DNA of 64,000 nt from Bacteroidota bacterium (GTDB taxonomy: Bacteria > Bacteroidota > Bacteroidia > JAHEXY01). Shown in pieces: positions 36,069-45,252 of this stretch. The stretch covers positions 248,001 through 312,000 of the forward strand of contig JAHEXY010000003.1 of the NCBI GenBank assembly GCA_023251875.1, read 5' to 3'. The number at the start of each line of letters is the position of its first letter. Position 1 is the first letter of the stretch. The translations under genes and the position numbers were made by a program. A model generated the notes under the pieces. The model did no database searches. It was not told the DNA's origin and was given only the letters and a program-made list of their open reading frames with translations.

Positions 36069-37934
36069 TTATATTCTATCCTCATCAAATTCCAATTCGG
36101 CATCTTTTTCCCAAATTTCCATTTCACATGGTTTACAATTGAACTTTAATTTATATTCATTCTCTCCATGTTTTAATACGAGAGGTTCTGTAAGTTTTTC
36201 ACCCATGGTTTCTCTTTGAAATTTAGGGCATTTTCCCAATTCGTATTTCACACAATATTTTGTTGTCATTACACGAGATTTTCCTGGATCCCATTGCAAT
36301 TCAAAAGCTTTTTCAATCTCTGTTACTCCATGTCTTTTATAAAACGCCCTAGCCATTGCATTAGAAACATTATAGGTAAAATCTAATTGAGATACAGGAT
36401 AAGGATGATCTGTATTTGTTTTTTGATATTCTTCTCGCTTGTATTCCCTTACCCTTATGTCAACCAATTGCTCTAATACAATTCTTCTTATTTCATTTAT
36501 TTTTGAAATGGGTAAAAACAGATTAGCTGAAAAATCTACTTCAATTTCATCAACTATAAATGGGGTATTGCCTGTTTTGGCGAGATTTTTCTTAATATTC
36601 GGAATACTAGATTCTCCTTTTTTACTCAATTCTTTTTCTGCTTTAAAAGATGCACTAGCTTCATGATTATCTTCGTCAATTGCACTTAATTGAAAACCTG
36701 TAGGTGTTTCGGTAAATTTAAGATTAACGCTAATTTTTCGAATAGCACTATCTTCTCTTTCCACTAATTTATTAAAAGCTGCATCGGCATTTCTAAAAAT
36801 CATTGTTCCCACTTTAATGGGTTTTAAAGTATTTGGAATTACTATATTATTGGTAATGGTATTTATTTGAGCACCATCAGCCTCTCCGTTATCATTAATA
36901 AAATAAAGCCCATCTCCATTATTAAGTAAATGCGCATTTTCAATTACGTATCCATTGTGCTTTAGCTCAATCAACTTCCCTATCACTTGCCCTTGAGATT
37001 TAGGGGTTTCCCAAGAACCAATTTTTTCTTTGCGGTGATTCACAAAATAATGGGTATATCCTCTATTAAAACTTCTATCCATTTCCGCTTCAAAATTATA
37101 AGCCGTTTTGCCGGAAGAAGCTTTTTCATATTTATCATTGTTTTCTAAAAAGGCATCTAATTTTTTTCTTAAGAACGAAACATTATTTTTTACGTATACA
37201 ACATCTTTTAATCGCCCCTCAATTTTAAAGGAGGTAATACCTGCCTCAATTAAATTAGGGAGCTGATCACTTAGGTCTAAATCTTTTATAGATAATAAAT
37301 GACTATTAGAAATTAATGTTTTTCCGGTTCCATCAATGAGATTATAAGGTAATCTGCAATTTTGAGCACAGGATCCTCTATTGGCACTTCGCTCACCTCC
37401 TGCAATACTCATGTAACAATTTCCGCTAAAGGAAACACAAAGTGCACCTGAAACAAAAAATTCTAATTCAACATCTGTGGCATTACTTATTTCCTTAATC
37501 TGGTCTAAGTTTAATTCCCTAGCAAGAACAACTCGTTTCATTCCTGCATCAGCAAGAAATTTTACATGTTTTGGATTTCTATTATTGGCTTGTGTACTGG
37601 CATGAATTACAATGGGAGGTAGATCCATTTCCATAATTGCCATATCCTGCACAATGAGAGCATCTACACCAACTTCATACAATTCGCAGATAAGATTTTT
37701 ACAAGTCTCTAATTCATTATCGTATAAAATGGTATTGATTACAACAAAAACCTTAGCCTTAAAAAGGTGGGCATATTTTACTAATTCTGCTATATCTTCA
37801 ACAGAGTTAGTGGCATTACTACGCGCGCCAAATTGGGGTGCTCCAATATACACAGCATCAGCTCCGGCATTAATGGCAGCCATCCCTTGATATAAATTCT
37901 TGGCAGGAGCAAGAATCTCAATTTTCTTTTTCAT
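36069..37934 (-). CDS. Peptidase U32 family protein (RlhA/TrhP-like RNA hydroxylation factor)
   Basis: About 621 residues. It begins KKKIEILAPAKN and carries the U32 signature FFVSGALCVSFSGNCYMS (near 174-191) followed by GGERSANRGSCAQNCR, then a C-terminal domain with Cys in KYCVKYELGKCPKF and CKPCEME. U32 members in E. coli (TrhP, RlhA) are needed for 5-hydroxylation of tRNA uridine or 23S rRNA cytidine and are likely Fe-S dependent. The length and Cys-rich tail resemble RlhA more than TrhP, but I cannot decide. ATG 37934 is preferred over 37943 (adds three residues). Monocistronic. Confidence 0.87.
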   Translation of the reverse strand: MKKKIEILAPAKNLYQGMAAINAGADAVYIGAPQFGARSNATNSVEDIAELVKYAHLFKAKVFVVINTILYDNELETCKNLICELYEVGVDALIVQDMAIMEMDLPPIVIHASTQANNRNPKHVKFLADAGMKRVVLARELNLDQIKEISNATDVELEFFVSGALCVSFSGNCYMSIAGGERSANRGSCAQNCRLPYNLIDGTGKTLISNSHLLSIKDLDLSDQLPNLIEAGITSFKIEGRLKDVVYVKNNVSFLRKKLDAFLENNDKYEKASSGKTAYNFEAEMDRSFNRGYTHYFVNHRKEKIGSWETPKSQGQVIGKLIELKHNGYVIENAHLLNNGDGLYFINDNGEADGAQINTITNNIVIPNTLKPIKVGTMIFRNADAAFNKLVEREDSAIRKISVNLKFTETPTGFQLSAIDEDNHEASASFKAEKELSKKGESSIPNIKKNLAKTGNTPFIVDEIEVDFSANLFLPISKINEIRRIVLEQLVDIRVREYKREEYQKTNTDHPYPVSQLDFTYNVSNAMARAFYKRHGVTEIEKAFELQWDPGKSRVMTTKYCVKYELGKCPKFQRETMGEKLTEPLVLKHGENEYKLKFNCKPCEMEIWEKDAELEFDEDRI

Positions 37935-38017
37935 ACTGGGCACAAAGGTCTATAAATATTTGTTTGATTACAAGTAAACACCAAAACGAAAAAAGTATGC
38001 AGTAAACATGGATTTAC

Positions 38018-38025
38018 TAGCTTTG
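38018..38025 (+). promoter_or_regulatory. Candidate -7 box of the MATE gene
   Basis: TAGCTTTG fits TANNTTTG, 46 bp before the start at 38072; the leader would contain the AGCTA simple repeat. No clear -33 element. Confidence 0.35.
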
Positions 38026-38032
38026 CACTACA

Positions 38033-38068
38033 TGAGCTAAAAGCTAAAAGCTATTAGCTATAAGCTAA
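38033..38068. repeat. Simple repeat of AGCTA(A/T) units directly before a start codon
   Basis: Reads TGAGCTAAAAGCTAAAAG then CTATTAGCTATAAGCTAA, built of AGCTAAA/AGCTATT units. It ends 3 bp before the ATG of the MATE gene. A related run (GGCTATAGCTATTGGCT) lies at 59768-59793 before another start codon. Confidence 0.75.
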
Positions 38069-38071
38069 ACA

Positions 38072-39403
38072 ATGCAAGTAAATCTCTCATATAAAAACAT
38101 TTTAAAAATTGCCTACCCCATTATACTGAGTAGTTTGGCTCAGAATATCATAAACCTTACAGATACCATTTATTTAGGTAGATTAAACGAAACTATTTTT
38201 GCTGCTGCTGCTATTGCCAGTATTTATTATGCCGTAATTATTCTGGTAGGTCTAGGTTTTGCCAATGGTGTAAAAATTCTTATTGGCCGTAGAAATGGTG
38301 AAAAACATTTTGCTGAGATTGGAGTTTTATTTGAACAAAGTATTTATTTTTTGATTTTCTTATCCGGCATATTGTTGATTTTTCTCCAAACCTGTACGCC
38401 ATTTATTCTGAGTTATATTATCCATTCTGATGGAGTGAGAAATGCCTGTACCGTTTATCTTCAATACCGTTCATGGGGCATTCCTTTTGTGATGATAGCA
38501 ATGGGCTTTCGTGGATTTTATATTGGTATAGCATCGGCAAAAGCTTTGGCTCAGAGCACAGCATTAATGGCTTTAGCAAATGCTTTATTTAACTACATCC
38601 TCATTTTTGGGCATTGCGGTATTGCCCCCATGGGAATGAAAGGCGCTGCCATAGGCTCTGCTATTGCTGAATGTATGGGCATGTTATATTTAATTTCATA
38701 CAGTTATTTTGAAAAAGAAAACAAAGTATTTGAATTGTTTAAATACCGCGGTATTAATTTCCCTTTGCTAAAAAAAATACTGAAACTTTCTTTACCTATT
38801 ATGTTACAGCATCTTTTATCGATAAGTTCATGGTTAACCTTTTTCTTATTAATAGAAAAAATGGGAGAACGTTCTTTAGCTGTTTCAAATATTATAAGAA
38901 GCATGTATATGTTACTAATGCTTCCGGGCTGGGGATACAATATGGCAGCAAGTACCATTATTAGTAATTTAATTGGAGAAGGACGGGAAGCAGCCGTTTT
39001 ACCTGCGCTTAAAAAAATATTTAAATTAAGTTTACTTACGGCTATCGTTTTATGCGTTATTTTAATGCTATGTCCTGCAATTTGGATTTCAGGTTTTACA
39101 AACAATCCAAGCTTAATAAATGATACTGTTCCGGTACTATACGTTATTGCCGGAGCCCTTGTTATATTTAGTATTTCTTGGGTAAGTTTTGGGGCTATTG
39201 AAGGAACAGGCAAAACAAAAATTGCTCTTTTAATAGATATTATTACTTTAATCTGTTACATGACAGCAACTTATTATATGGTTATGTTAAGAAAATCTAC
39301 CATTCAAGAAGTTTGGTTAGTTGAGTTTATTTACCTTGGCATTTTAGGTATTTTGTGTATTTCTTACTTACAAAGCAAAAGATGGCAAAACGTGGTGCTA
39401 TAA
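38072..39403 (+). CDS. MATE-family efflux transporter
   Basis: 443 residues, twelve hydrophobic segments in two homologous bundles. N-terminal YPIILSSLAQNIINLTDTIYLGRL and the second-half PIMLQHLLSISSWLTFF fit the multidrug and toxic compound extrusion family, as does EGTGKTKIALLIDI near the end. These inner-membrane antiporters export cationic compounds using Na+ or H+. Substrate and ion cannot be assigned. The stop codon is 4 bp before an R1 element, after which an adenosine-deaminase-like gene begins; the two may share a transcript. Confidence 0.92.
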   Translation: MQVNLSYKNILKIAYPIILSSLAQNIINLTDTIYLGRLNETIFAAAAIASIYYAVIILVGLGFANGVKILIGRRNGEKHFAEIGVLFEQSIYFLIFLSGILLIFLQTCTPFILSYIIHSDGVRNACTVYLQYRSWGIPFVMIAMGFRGFYIGIASAKALAQSTALMALANALFNYILIFGHCGIAPMGMKGAAIGSAIAECMGMLYLISYSYFEKENKVFELFKYRGINFPLLKKILKLSLPIMLQHLLSISSWLTFFLLIEKMGERSLAVSNIIRSMYMLLMLPGWGYNMAASTIISNLIGEGREAAVLPALKKIFKLSLLTAIVLCVILMLCPAIWISGFTNNPSLINDTVPVLYVIAGALVIFSISWVSFGAIEGTGKTKIALLIDIITLICYMTATYYMVMLRKSTIQEVWLVEFIYLGILGILCISYLQSKRWQNVVL

Positions 39404-39407
39404 AAAA

Positions 39408-39490
39408 CAGTTCTAAAAATTACCATGTGTCTCCCTCTCATAGAGAGGGATCAAGGGAGAGGAAACAAAAAAAAATAATTTTTAGAACTG
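39408..39490. repeat. R1 nested palindrome, long form with 15 bp perfect inverted arms
   Basis: The arms CAGTTCTAAAAATTA (39408-39422) and TAATTTTTAGAACTG (39476-39490) are perfect reverse complements. Inside, CCCTCTC-ATA-GAGAGGG and a further GGGAGAGG match the copy at 21.3 kb. It starts 4 bp after the MATE stop codon, and its last base is the first base of a GTG that could start the next gene. Confidence 0.9.
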
Positions 39491-40815
39491 TGCAAAATAT
39501 TAATGTTTTAAAACAAACAGAACTTCATGTGCACATGGGGGGCTGCCTCACATGGTATGATTTTTTAGAGTTATGTAAAGATGAGTACTCCAAAATCGAT
39601 TGGACACTGTACTTTGAATCGTACCAAAAAGCATACAAACGCAAGCCTAATTTACTAAAGCTCACAAAAGAAGCTCAGAGCGGAAAAGAAAAGGATGTAT
39701 CAGCATTTAAAAATCTATTTGTTTGTGGAACAAAAGATGCTGGGGATTTTCATAAATTTCAAGCTAAATTTAATCTTCTAATTTGCTTATTCAGGTATTA
39801 TACAAAATTAAACCGTTATGAAGAAGTAATTAGAAAAATTGTGAAAAGCCATAAACAAGAGGGCATTCAATATATCGAATACAGAATGTTGTATCCTATG
39901 GATGATGTTAATGAAGCCATAAGATTTCATCTGATGCATTTAAAAGTCTTTAGAGAAGAGTCTGATTCATCTTTTACTGCCAAATATATTCCGGGTGTTC
40001 CCAGAAACGAAGTAGTTAGAGGTACTGCACTAATACAAAAATTGATGATTGAAAATCCACAATATGCTGATGTTATTGTAGGTCTAGATTTTTGTCACGT
40101 TGAAGAAGGCTATCCACCTAAAACACTAAGACCCTTATTACAGAAATTTAAATACGACAAGGACTGTCCTATTTTTAAATCCTTACCTATTGTTTACCAT
40201 GTGGGCGAATCGTATTACGATAAATCTATTGAAAGTGCCATTCGTTGGTGTCATGAAGCTGCTGAGATGGGCTTTAAAAGATTAGGGCATTGTATTGCAC
40301 TGGGCTTAGATCCCCAAATAGCTCTTAATCGAAAAAAAAATGCTCACGTATTTGAAACGGTAGCTGAAAGATTAGATCAAATTGATTACGACTTGAAGAA
40401 CAGAGAATTGCTAGTAACATTTGGAATTGATATTAATAAAAAAATGTACTTGCAAGAAAAACAAAAATTAGAGACTTTCGCACGTAACAAATTGCTCAAA
40501 CGCACGTACAATAGCAAAAGACTTGTTGAATTAAGAAAAAGACAGCAATTTGTTTTGGATAGATTAGCAAAATTAGGAACTGTTATCGAATGCTGTCCTA
40601 CTTCAAATTTAAAAATTGGAGGAGTACCCAATGTAAAACATCATCCTATTCATAATCTTTTAAATTCAAAAGTTAAGTTAGTAATTTGTGCAGACGATCC
40701 CGGAATTTTTGATTGTTCTTTAAGTTCAGAAATTGATTGGATAATAAAGCATACCAAATACAAGAAAGAAGATTTAGTAAAAAGATTGGAGAATCCATTT
40801 AATTTTAAATTATAG
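39490..40815 (+). CDS. Adenosine deaminase-like metal-dependent hydrolase
   Basis: An amidohydrolase of the adenosine deaminase group. Metal ligands: H-V-H in KQTELHVHMGG near the start, His in IVYHVGES, catalytic Glu/His region GHCIAL, then CCPTSNLKIGG and a terminal Asp in ICADDPGIFD. At about 440 residues it is longer than classical ADA (about 340), with an insertion of charged helices after the GHCIAL block. The frame opens at 39355, but the first 45 residues overlap the MATE gene and translate the R1 repeat; GTG 39490 gives (M)QNINVLKQTELHVH, a normal start for the family. Substrate uncertain. Confidence 0.82.
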   Translation: MQNINVLKQTELHVHMGGCLTWYDFLELCKDEYSKIDWTLYFESYQKAYKRKPNLLKLTKEAQSGKEKDVSAFKNLFVCGTKDAGDFHKFQAKFNLLICLFRYYTKLNRYEEVIRKIVKSHKQEGIQYIEYRMLYPMDDVNEAIRFHLMHLKVFREESDSSFTAKYIPGVPRNEVVRGTALIQKLMIENPQYADVIVGLDFCHVEEGYPPKTLRPLLQKFKYDKDCPIFKSLPIVYHVGESYYDKSIESAIRWCHEAAEMGFKRLGHCIALGLDPQIALNRKKNAHVFETVAERLDQIDYDLKNRELLVTFGIDINKKMYLQEKQKLETFARNKLLKRTYNSKRLVELRKRQQFVLDRLAKLGTVIECCPTSNLKIGGVPNVKHHPIHNLLNSKVKLVICADDPGIFDCSLSSEIDWIIKHTKYKKEDLVKRLENPFNFKL

Positions 40816-40820
40816 ATAAA

Positions 40821-40963
40821 GTTCAATGTTCAAGGTTCAAGCTTCAAAGTTTAAGGTTCAAAGTTTAAGGTTCAAGGCTCCAAGTTTTGGGATTAATTCA
40901 ATACAATTTCTCAATTTTCTAATTTTTCAATTTTTAATTCTCAATTCTCAATTCTCAATTACG
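40821..40963. repeat. Simple repeats (TTCAAGGTTCAA and CTCAATT types) that form the 5' end of a gene
   Basis: Two runs: GTTCAAGGTTCAAGCTTCAA-like units from 40821 to about 40882, and CTCAATT/TTCAATT units from about 40909 to 40961 (TTCTCAATTCTCAATTCTCA). Both are translated as the first ~46 codons of the following gene and encode its whole signal peptide. Confidence 0.8.
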
Positions 40964-42130
40964 TTTGCTCAGGATTCTATTGATGGTCATGTAATGACAG
41001 AAACAGACAAAAGAGAGTTTTGCGAATCTGCTACCATTTGGAGAGGTTTTTTTCATGAATGGAATTATAACCATAGAACAAATAGATTAGGGGATTATAT
41101 AGTACAAGATAATTCAGCTTGTAATCATAGTGCTAATATTATTCATACCGGGGCTTCGGGTAGTGGAAAAGACAACCTTGAATTTACTTCCTTTTATACG
41201 CAAGTAAAAACTACAAGTGCTCATTTTCATATGAATACTGTTGAATTTGAATTAAAAGGAGATGAGGGAGAAATAGTAAATAGAAGCATAAAAATATCAA
41301 AAAAGGCTTATGAAGAACTTAAAGGTTATTCTAAGTACTATGTATTTCTGAATGGGTTTGATTTGTATTCGGATAGTACAGCCGGTTCCGACAAAATGTT
41401 TAAGCTTACCATTAATCCACAAAACTTACATGTTGATTCTGCTACTGGAGATTATACACTTGATGTAAATATTGCATTTGGGGCCGACTGCAATACAATG
41501 GAATGTAACTTTAAAGCAAAAAATCAATTTTACAGCTACCATTGTACTGTAGCTTATGTTATTATTGCAGGTAATAATGGTATTAACATTGCTGAAGATA
41601 GTGTTACTAATTTCTATTCATGGAATAAAGTACTTGAATTATTTAAAGAAGAAAAAGGAATTAAATCTGCTGTTGTTACTGCCAAAAATAACAACCACAC
41701 CCTATATCCAAATGCAATAATGGGAATTAAGAGTTTTGATTTTTTAGTACAACCAGGAACCAGGATAAAAGATGAAGCTACTCATATGCTTGCAATGGAT
41801 TTAGCTGTACATCCGGAAGGTTATGAACCTAAAAATAATTCGTATTACTATCATGCAAGTTTATTTTTTAAACCATGGACGCACAAAATGCGAATGCTAG
41901 CGAACAGATCGAGCGGAAGTGCTGACTTTAAAATGAATGTTTATATGCTTCAATTGGCTGATGAGGATGCCAGTATCAAACACCTTGAATATTCAGATCG
42001 TTATCATTGGAAAACAAGAATTCTTAAACAAACCCCATCTACCAATCCCAATTCCATGAGAACCTATAATGCTTCTTATGGTGATAATACAATTGGAAAA
42101 AGTAATGTTCCCCCTGCCGAAGTGAAATAA
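40826..42130 (+). CDS. Exported protein of unknown function with a repeat-encoded signal peptide
   Basis: 434 residues. N-terminus: basic MFKVQASKFKVQSLRFK, hydrophobic FLNFLIFQFLILNSQF, cleavage-like SITFAQ, then the mature chain DSIDGHVMTETDKREFCE. The mature part is rich in His and Cys near the start and mentions no motif I know; an N-terminal His/Asp rich region and a C-terminal beta-rich region are visible. No alternative start leaves a signal peptide, because both the charged and the hydrophobic parts come from the simple repeats. It follows the deaminase-like gene by 10 bp. Confidence 0.72.
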   Translation: MFKVQASKFKVQSLRFKAPSFGINSIQFLNFLIFQFLILNSQFSITFAQDSIDGHVMTETDKREFCESATIWRGFFHEWNYNHRTNRLGDYIVQDNSACNHSANIIHTGASGSGKDNLEFTSFYTQVKTTSAHFHMNTVEFELKGDEGEIVNRSIKISKKAYEELKGYSKYYVFLNGFDLYSDSTAGSDKMFKLTINPQNLHVDSATGDYTLDVNIAFGADCNTMECNFKAKNQFYSYHCTVAYVIIAGNNGINIAEDSVTNFYSWNKVLELFKEEKGIKSAVVTAKNNNHTLYPNAIMGIKSFDFLVQPGTRIKDEATHMLAMDLAVHPEGYEPKNNSYYYHASLFFKPWTHKMRMLANRSSGSADFKMNVYMLQLADEDASIKHLEYSDRYHWKTRILKQTPSTNPNSMRTYNASYGDNTIGKSNVPPAEVK

Positions 42131-42133
42131 TTT

Positions 42134-42348
42134 AGAGCCTGTTTAAATTTATAAAAATGTATTTACGATGTCACCCCTACAGGGTTTTTAGTTATGTTGA
42201 AATATTTTTTCTACAAATATTTTGCCACTAACGTGGCAATTTGGCTCCGTTAGGAGCCTAATCTTTGTAGAAAAGAGTGATCTCTCATGTATTAGAGCCC
42301 CAGAGGGGCGATATATAAAAATTAATAAATAAAATTTAAACAAGCTCT
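42134..42348. repeat. 215 bp TIR-bounded element with four REP-like hairpins
   Basis: The terminal arms AGAGCCTGTTTAAATTT (42134-42150) and AAATTTAAACAAGCTCT (42332-42348) are inverted repeats with one mismatch in 17. Inside lie ACCCCTACAGGGT, GCCAC-TAAC-GTGGC, GGCTCC-GTTA-GGAGCC and GCCCC-AGA-GGGGC. It begins 3 bp after the stop codon of the preceding gene. The rest of the gap to 42444 holds a TATCTTCG, one base off the -7 consensus, about 40 bp before the next start. Confidence 0.82.
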
Positions 42349-42444
42349 TAGTTGTATAGATTTATTTTGTATTGAATGCTTAGATAATAATTTCAGTATC
42401 TTCGTTTTTAAATACTTGAGTTAATTATCACAAGATAAAAATGA

Positions 42445-45243
42445 ATGGAAAAGTATCTTAAAATCAATAAAAATAATTTTTTTCTAAGCCTATTTTTATC
42501 TGTTACTATTTGGCTTTTATGGTTATCAAAACAAAATCTTGAACTAAGTTCCATAAAAAATGGAATATACAGTGTTGCAAGTTTTAATCTAGTGGATATT
42601 AATGCAAGAATTAGAATTTTTTATTTTTCCATCTTCTATTTTATTATTTCTTTTCTTTCCACATTAACAATAAGCAATTGGATTTCACAAACTCGATTAA
42701 ACGCTTATTATATAAAACTGATTAACCACCTTTCAATAATTGGTTTAATTGCATTGTCAACTAAGTTATATAATACCAATAGCAATTTTACAGTTAATTT
42801 AATTCTTACTATTATTTTTTCATTAGGAGGGCTTATTATCTTAATTACTATATTTCAAAATCGTAGTAATATATTTTTAAATAGATCAGAAATTATTTGG
42901 TTATCAATATTAGGGCTTAGTATTACTTCTTTATGTAATAAATTTTTCTTCCTATTCAATATTTCTGCTGATGGTTCCCAATACTTTCTATTAGGAAGTT
43001 TATTACTTCTATTCTACAGTCTTTATTTTTTCTATAAAAAAAATAGTTCTCAAAATGCAAAACTAGCCTATATTTTACAACCTCTTATTTTTTTACCTTT
43101 TATTCCATTTTTAAGTACCGAAATATATTTGATTTTCAACCAACGTGCAGTTGAATTATTTTCACCCAATAAATTATACTTACTTCTATTGATATGGGTA
43201 GGAATCATTATTTATTTAAAATACCTAAAAAGCAGAAAAAAAAATATTCCTTCACTTAAAACACAAAATCTTAGGTTTTATATTCCTCTATCTATACTGA
43301 GTATTGGATTTATAACTTTTTACAAACCTATTATTGAACAACCAACTGATATGTTTGAATTGGCTAATCAAGCCAATGGCATGATGCGGTTATTCAAATT
43401 TCATGAGGTTCCAATAATACAATCGTTTAGTTCTCATATGTTATCGGAACAACTATTTCCAATATTTTATATTTTACTTAATGGGTATAATGCAACATTA
43501 GACTTTATTGTTTATAATTTTTTTCATGAAATTATTTATTTATTTGTTTGTTATTATTTTTTAAGTAAACTATTTCCTAAAAGTTATCTGCCTTTATTAT
43601 TAATTGTTTTTTTTCCTTATTTAAAAATTTTAATTTCCATTCGTTATGTACTTGCCTTATTAAGTATCATTTTATTATGCAGAACAATACTAGCTTTTAC
43701 ATTTAAAAATTTAATGATTATTGGTTGTTGGACAATTTTTCTATTATTCTGGAGTATGGATTTAGGTATTGCTAATGCAATTTCAGTAGTAGGAATTTTA
43801 GTTGTAGACACTGTTACAAAATTTAAATGGAAAAAAATAAAAAATGGATTAAGTGTGGCCATTATAATTAGCATTTTTACTATTGGTGTAATGGCTATAA
43901 TTTCAAGTATTTTCAATATCGATTTAATTAATAATCTTAATCAAATTAAAGAATATGCAGGCGCAGCTCAAGCTCACGGCACCGTAAGAATAGCTCCCGC
44001 TATGGATAGATACTATTTTTATCATTATTATCTATTTCCGATGCTTTCCATCTTATTACTAATTTCTGTTAGTATTCAATACAATGAATGGGTGGAAATA
44101 AAACCCTTTGCCACTATAGCTATCATTTTTTTACTATTATTCAATATAATAAATGCCCAACGCGGTTTAGTTCGCCACAATTTTATCGAAGGCCAAGATC
44201 AATTTATTTCCTCTACTTTTTATTTAGGTTTTTTAATATATGTAATCAGTTTTTTTAAGAATATCAATTACAAACAAAATGCTTTTATACTATCCTCTCT
44301 TTTAATTATTCCAAATTTTAAATATCCAAATGCAGAAGAATATGTATCCTTATACGAACAATTGCAAACTGAGTTAACAAAATCCAAAGCGCTTGAACCA
44401 AGCAACAAAATTATAGCAAGAACTATTACCAATGCTAATTTTTCAAAAAACAATTATGAATCATTTTGTGCATTTATGAGTGAACACTATCCAAACCAGG
44501 CTAGTTTTATTGATTTTTCTAATTCTCCAATGCTCTACTTTTATTCGCAATGTAATGTACCTTCATTTTTCAATCAATACATGCAAAACACCGTTACTGA
44601 ATCATTACAAAATGAAAATATAGCATATCTAAAAAAGACTAATCTTCCTGTGCTTGTATTTTCTCATATTCCTGAACGATGGGGAGATCATACCGATGGA
44701 GTGCCCAATAGTCTTAGGTATTATCCCATAACAAAATATCTCTATAGTAATTACCATCCAATGGTTGTTATAAATAATTATAGCATTTGGATAAAAAACG
44801 AAGAGGAAATTACAAACAAGAATATTTTGCCTTCTGATTCAGCACTTATATTTCAGGCTCAAACATATGATTTAAAAAAACTGCCGTTATTATTGGCAAA
44901 GGATCAAGAATCATTTAACAAAACAGAAATAACAAAATGCCAATTTCAAAATGACACTTTATATTTTAACTTAGCCTCTTCACCAAACAAAAATGATATG
45001 TATATTTCTATGCAAATAGAAAATAACAACGAAAAAGAACTTGATGCCAATTTAAATATTTATGATACTAATTTATTAGGCAGTTTCACTTTAAAATTGC
45101 TTCCCGGAAATGGAGAATATATAATTCCTGCAAGCATACTATATAACTGGCATAAGTTTAATCCGAATAAACTATATTTATCATTCAATAAAAAACATAC
45201 TATAAAAACAGCCTCAATTATTCTTTTATCTCCTAAAATATAA
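42445..45243 (+). CDS. Large polytopic membrane protein, glycosyltransferase-neighbour (GT-C-like topology)
   Basis: 932 residues. About thirteen hydrophobic segments fill residues 10-620, followed by a soluble, probably periplasmic tail of about 300 residues. I recognise no signature; the plan (many membrane spans, then an extracytoplasmic domain) resembles GT-C type glycosyltransferases and O-antigen-related proteins. A GT9 glycosyltransferase gene follows after 9 bp, supporting a role in surface glycan assembly. An acidic D/E pair in an early periplasmic loop (QPTDMFELANQ, about 299-309) could be of interest. The catalytic role is inference only. Confidence 0.7.
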   Translation: MEKYLKINKNNFFLSLFLSVTIWLLWLSKQNLELSSIKNGIYSVASFNLVDINARIRIFYFSIFYFIISFLSTLTISNWISQTRLNAYYIKLINHLSIIGLIALSTKLYNTNSNFTVNLILTIIFSLGGLIILITIFQNRSNIFLNRSEIIWLSILGLSITSLCNKFFFLFNISADGSQYFLLGSLLLLFYSLYFFYKKNSSQNAKLAYILQPLIFLPFIPFLSTEIYLIFNQRAVELFSPNKLYLLLLIWVGIIIYLKYLKSRKKNIPSLKTQNLRFYIPLSILSIGFITFYKPIIEQPTDMFELANQANGMMRLFKFHEVPIIQSFSSHMLSEQLFPIFYILLNGYNATLDFIVYNFFHEIIYLFVCYYFLSKLFPKSYLPLLLIVFFPYLKILISIRYVLALLSIILLCRTILAFTFKNLMIIGCWTIFLLFWSMDLGIANAISVVGILVVDTVTKFKWKKIKNGLSVAIIISIFTIGVMAIISSIFNIDLINNLNQIKEYAGAAQAHGTVRIAPAMDRYYFYHYYLFPMLSILLLISVSIQYNEWVEIKPFATIAIIFLLLFNIINAQRGLVRHNFIEGQDQFISSTFYLGFLIYVISFFKNINYKQNAFILSSLLIIPNFKYPNAEEYVSLYEQLQTELTKSKALEPSNKIIARTITNANFSKNNYESFCAFMSEHYPNQASFIDFSNSPMLYFYSQCNVPSFFNQYMQNTVTESLQNENIAYLKKTNLPVLVFSHIPERWGDHTDGVPNSLRYYPITKYLYSNYHPMVVINNYSIWIKNEEEITNKNILPSDSALIFQAQTYDLKKLPLLLAKDQESFNKTEITKCQFQNDTLYFNLASSPNKNDMYISMQIENNNEKELDANLNIYDTNLLGSFTLKLLPGNGEYIIPASILYNWHKFNPNKLYLSFNKKHTIKTASIILLSPKI

Positions 45244-45252
45244 TTACACCCC

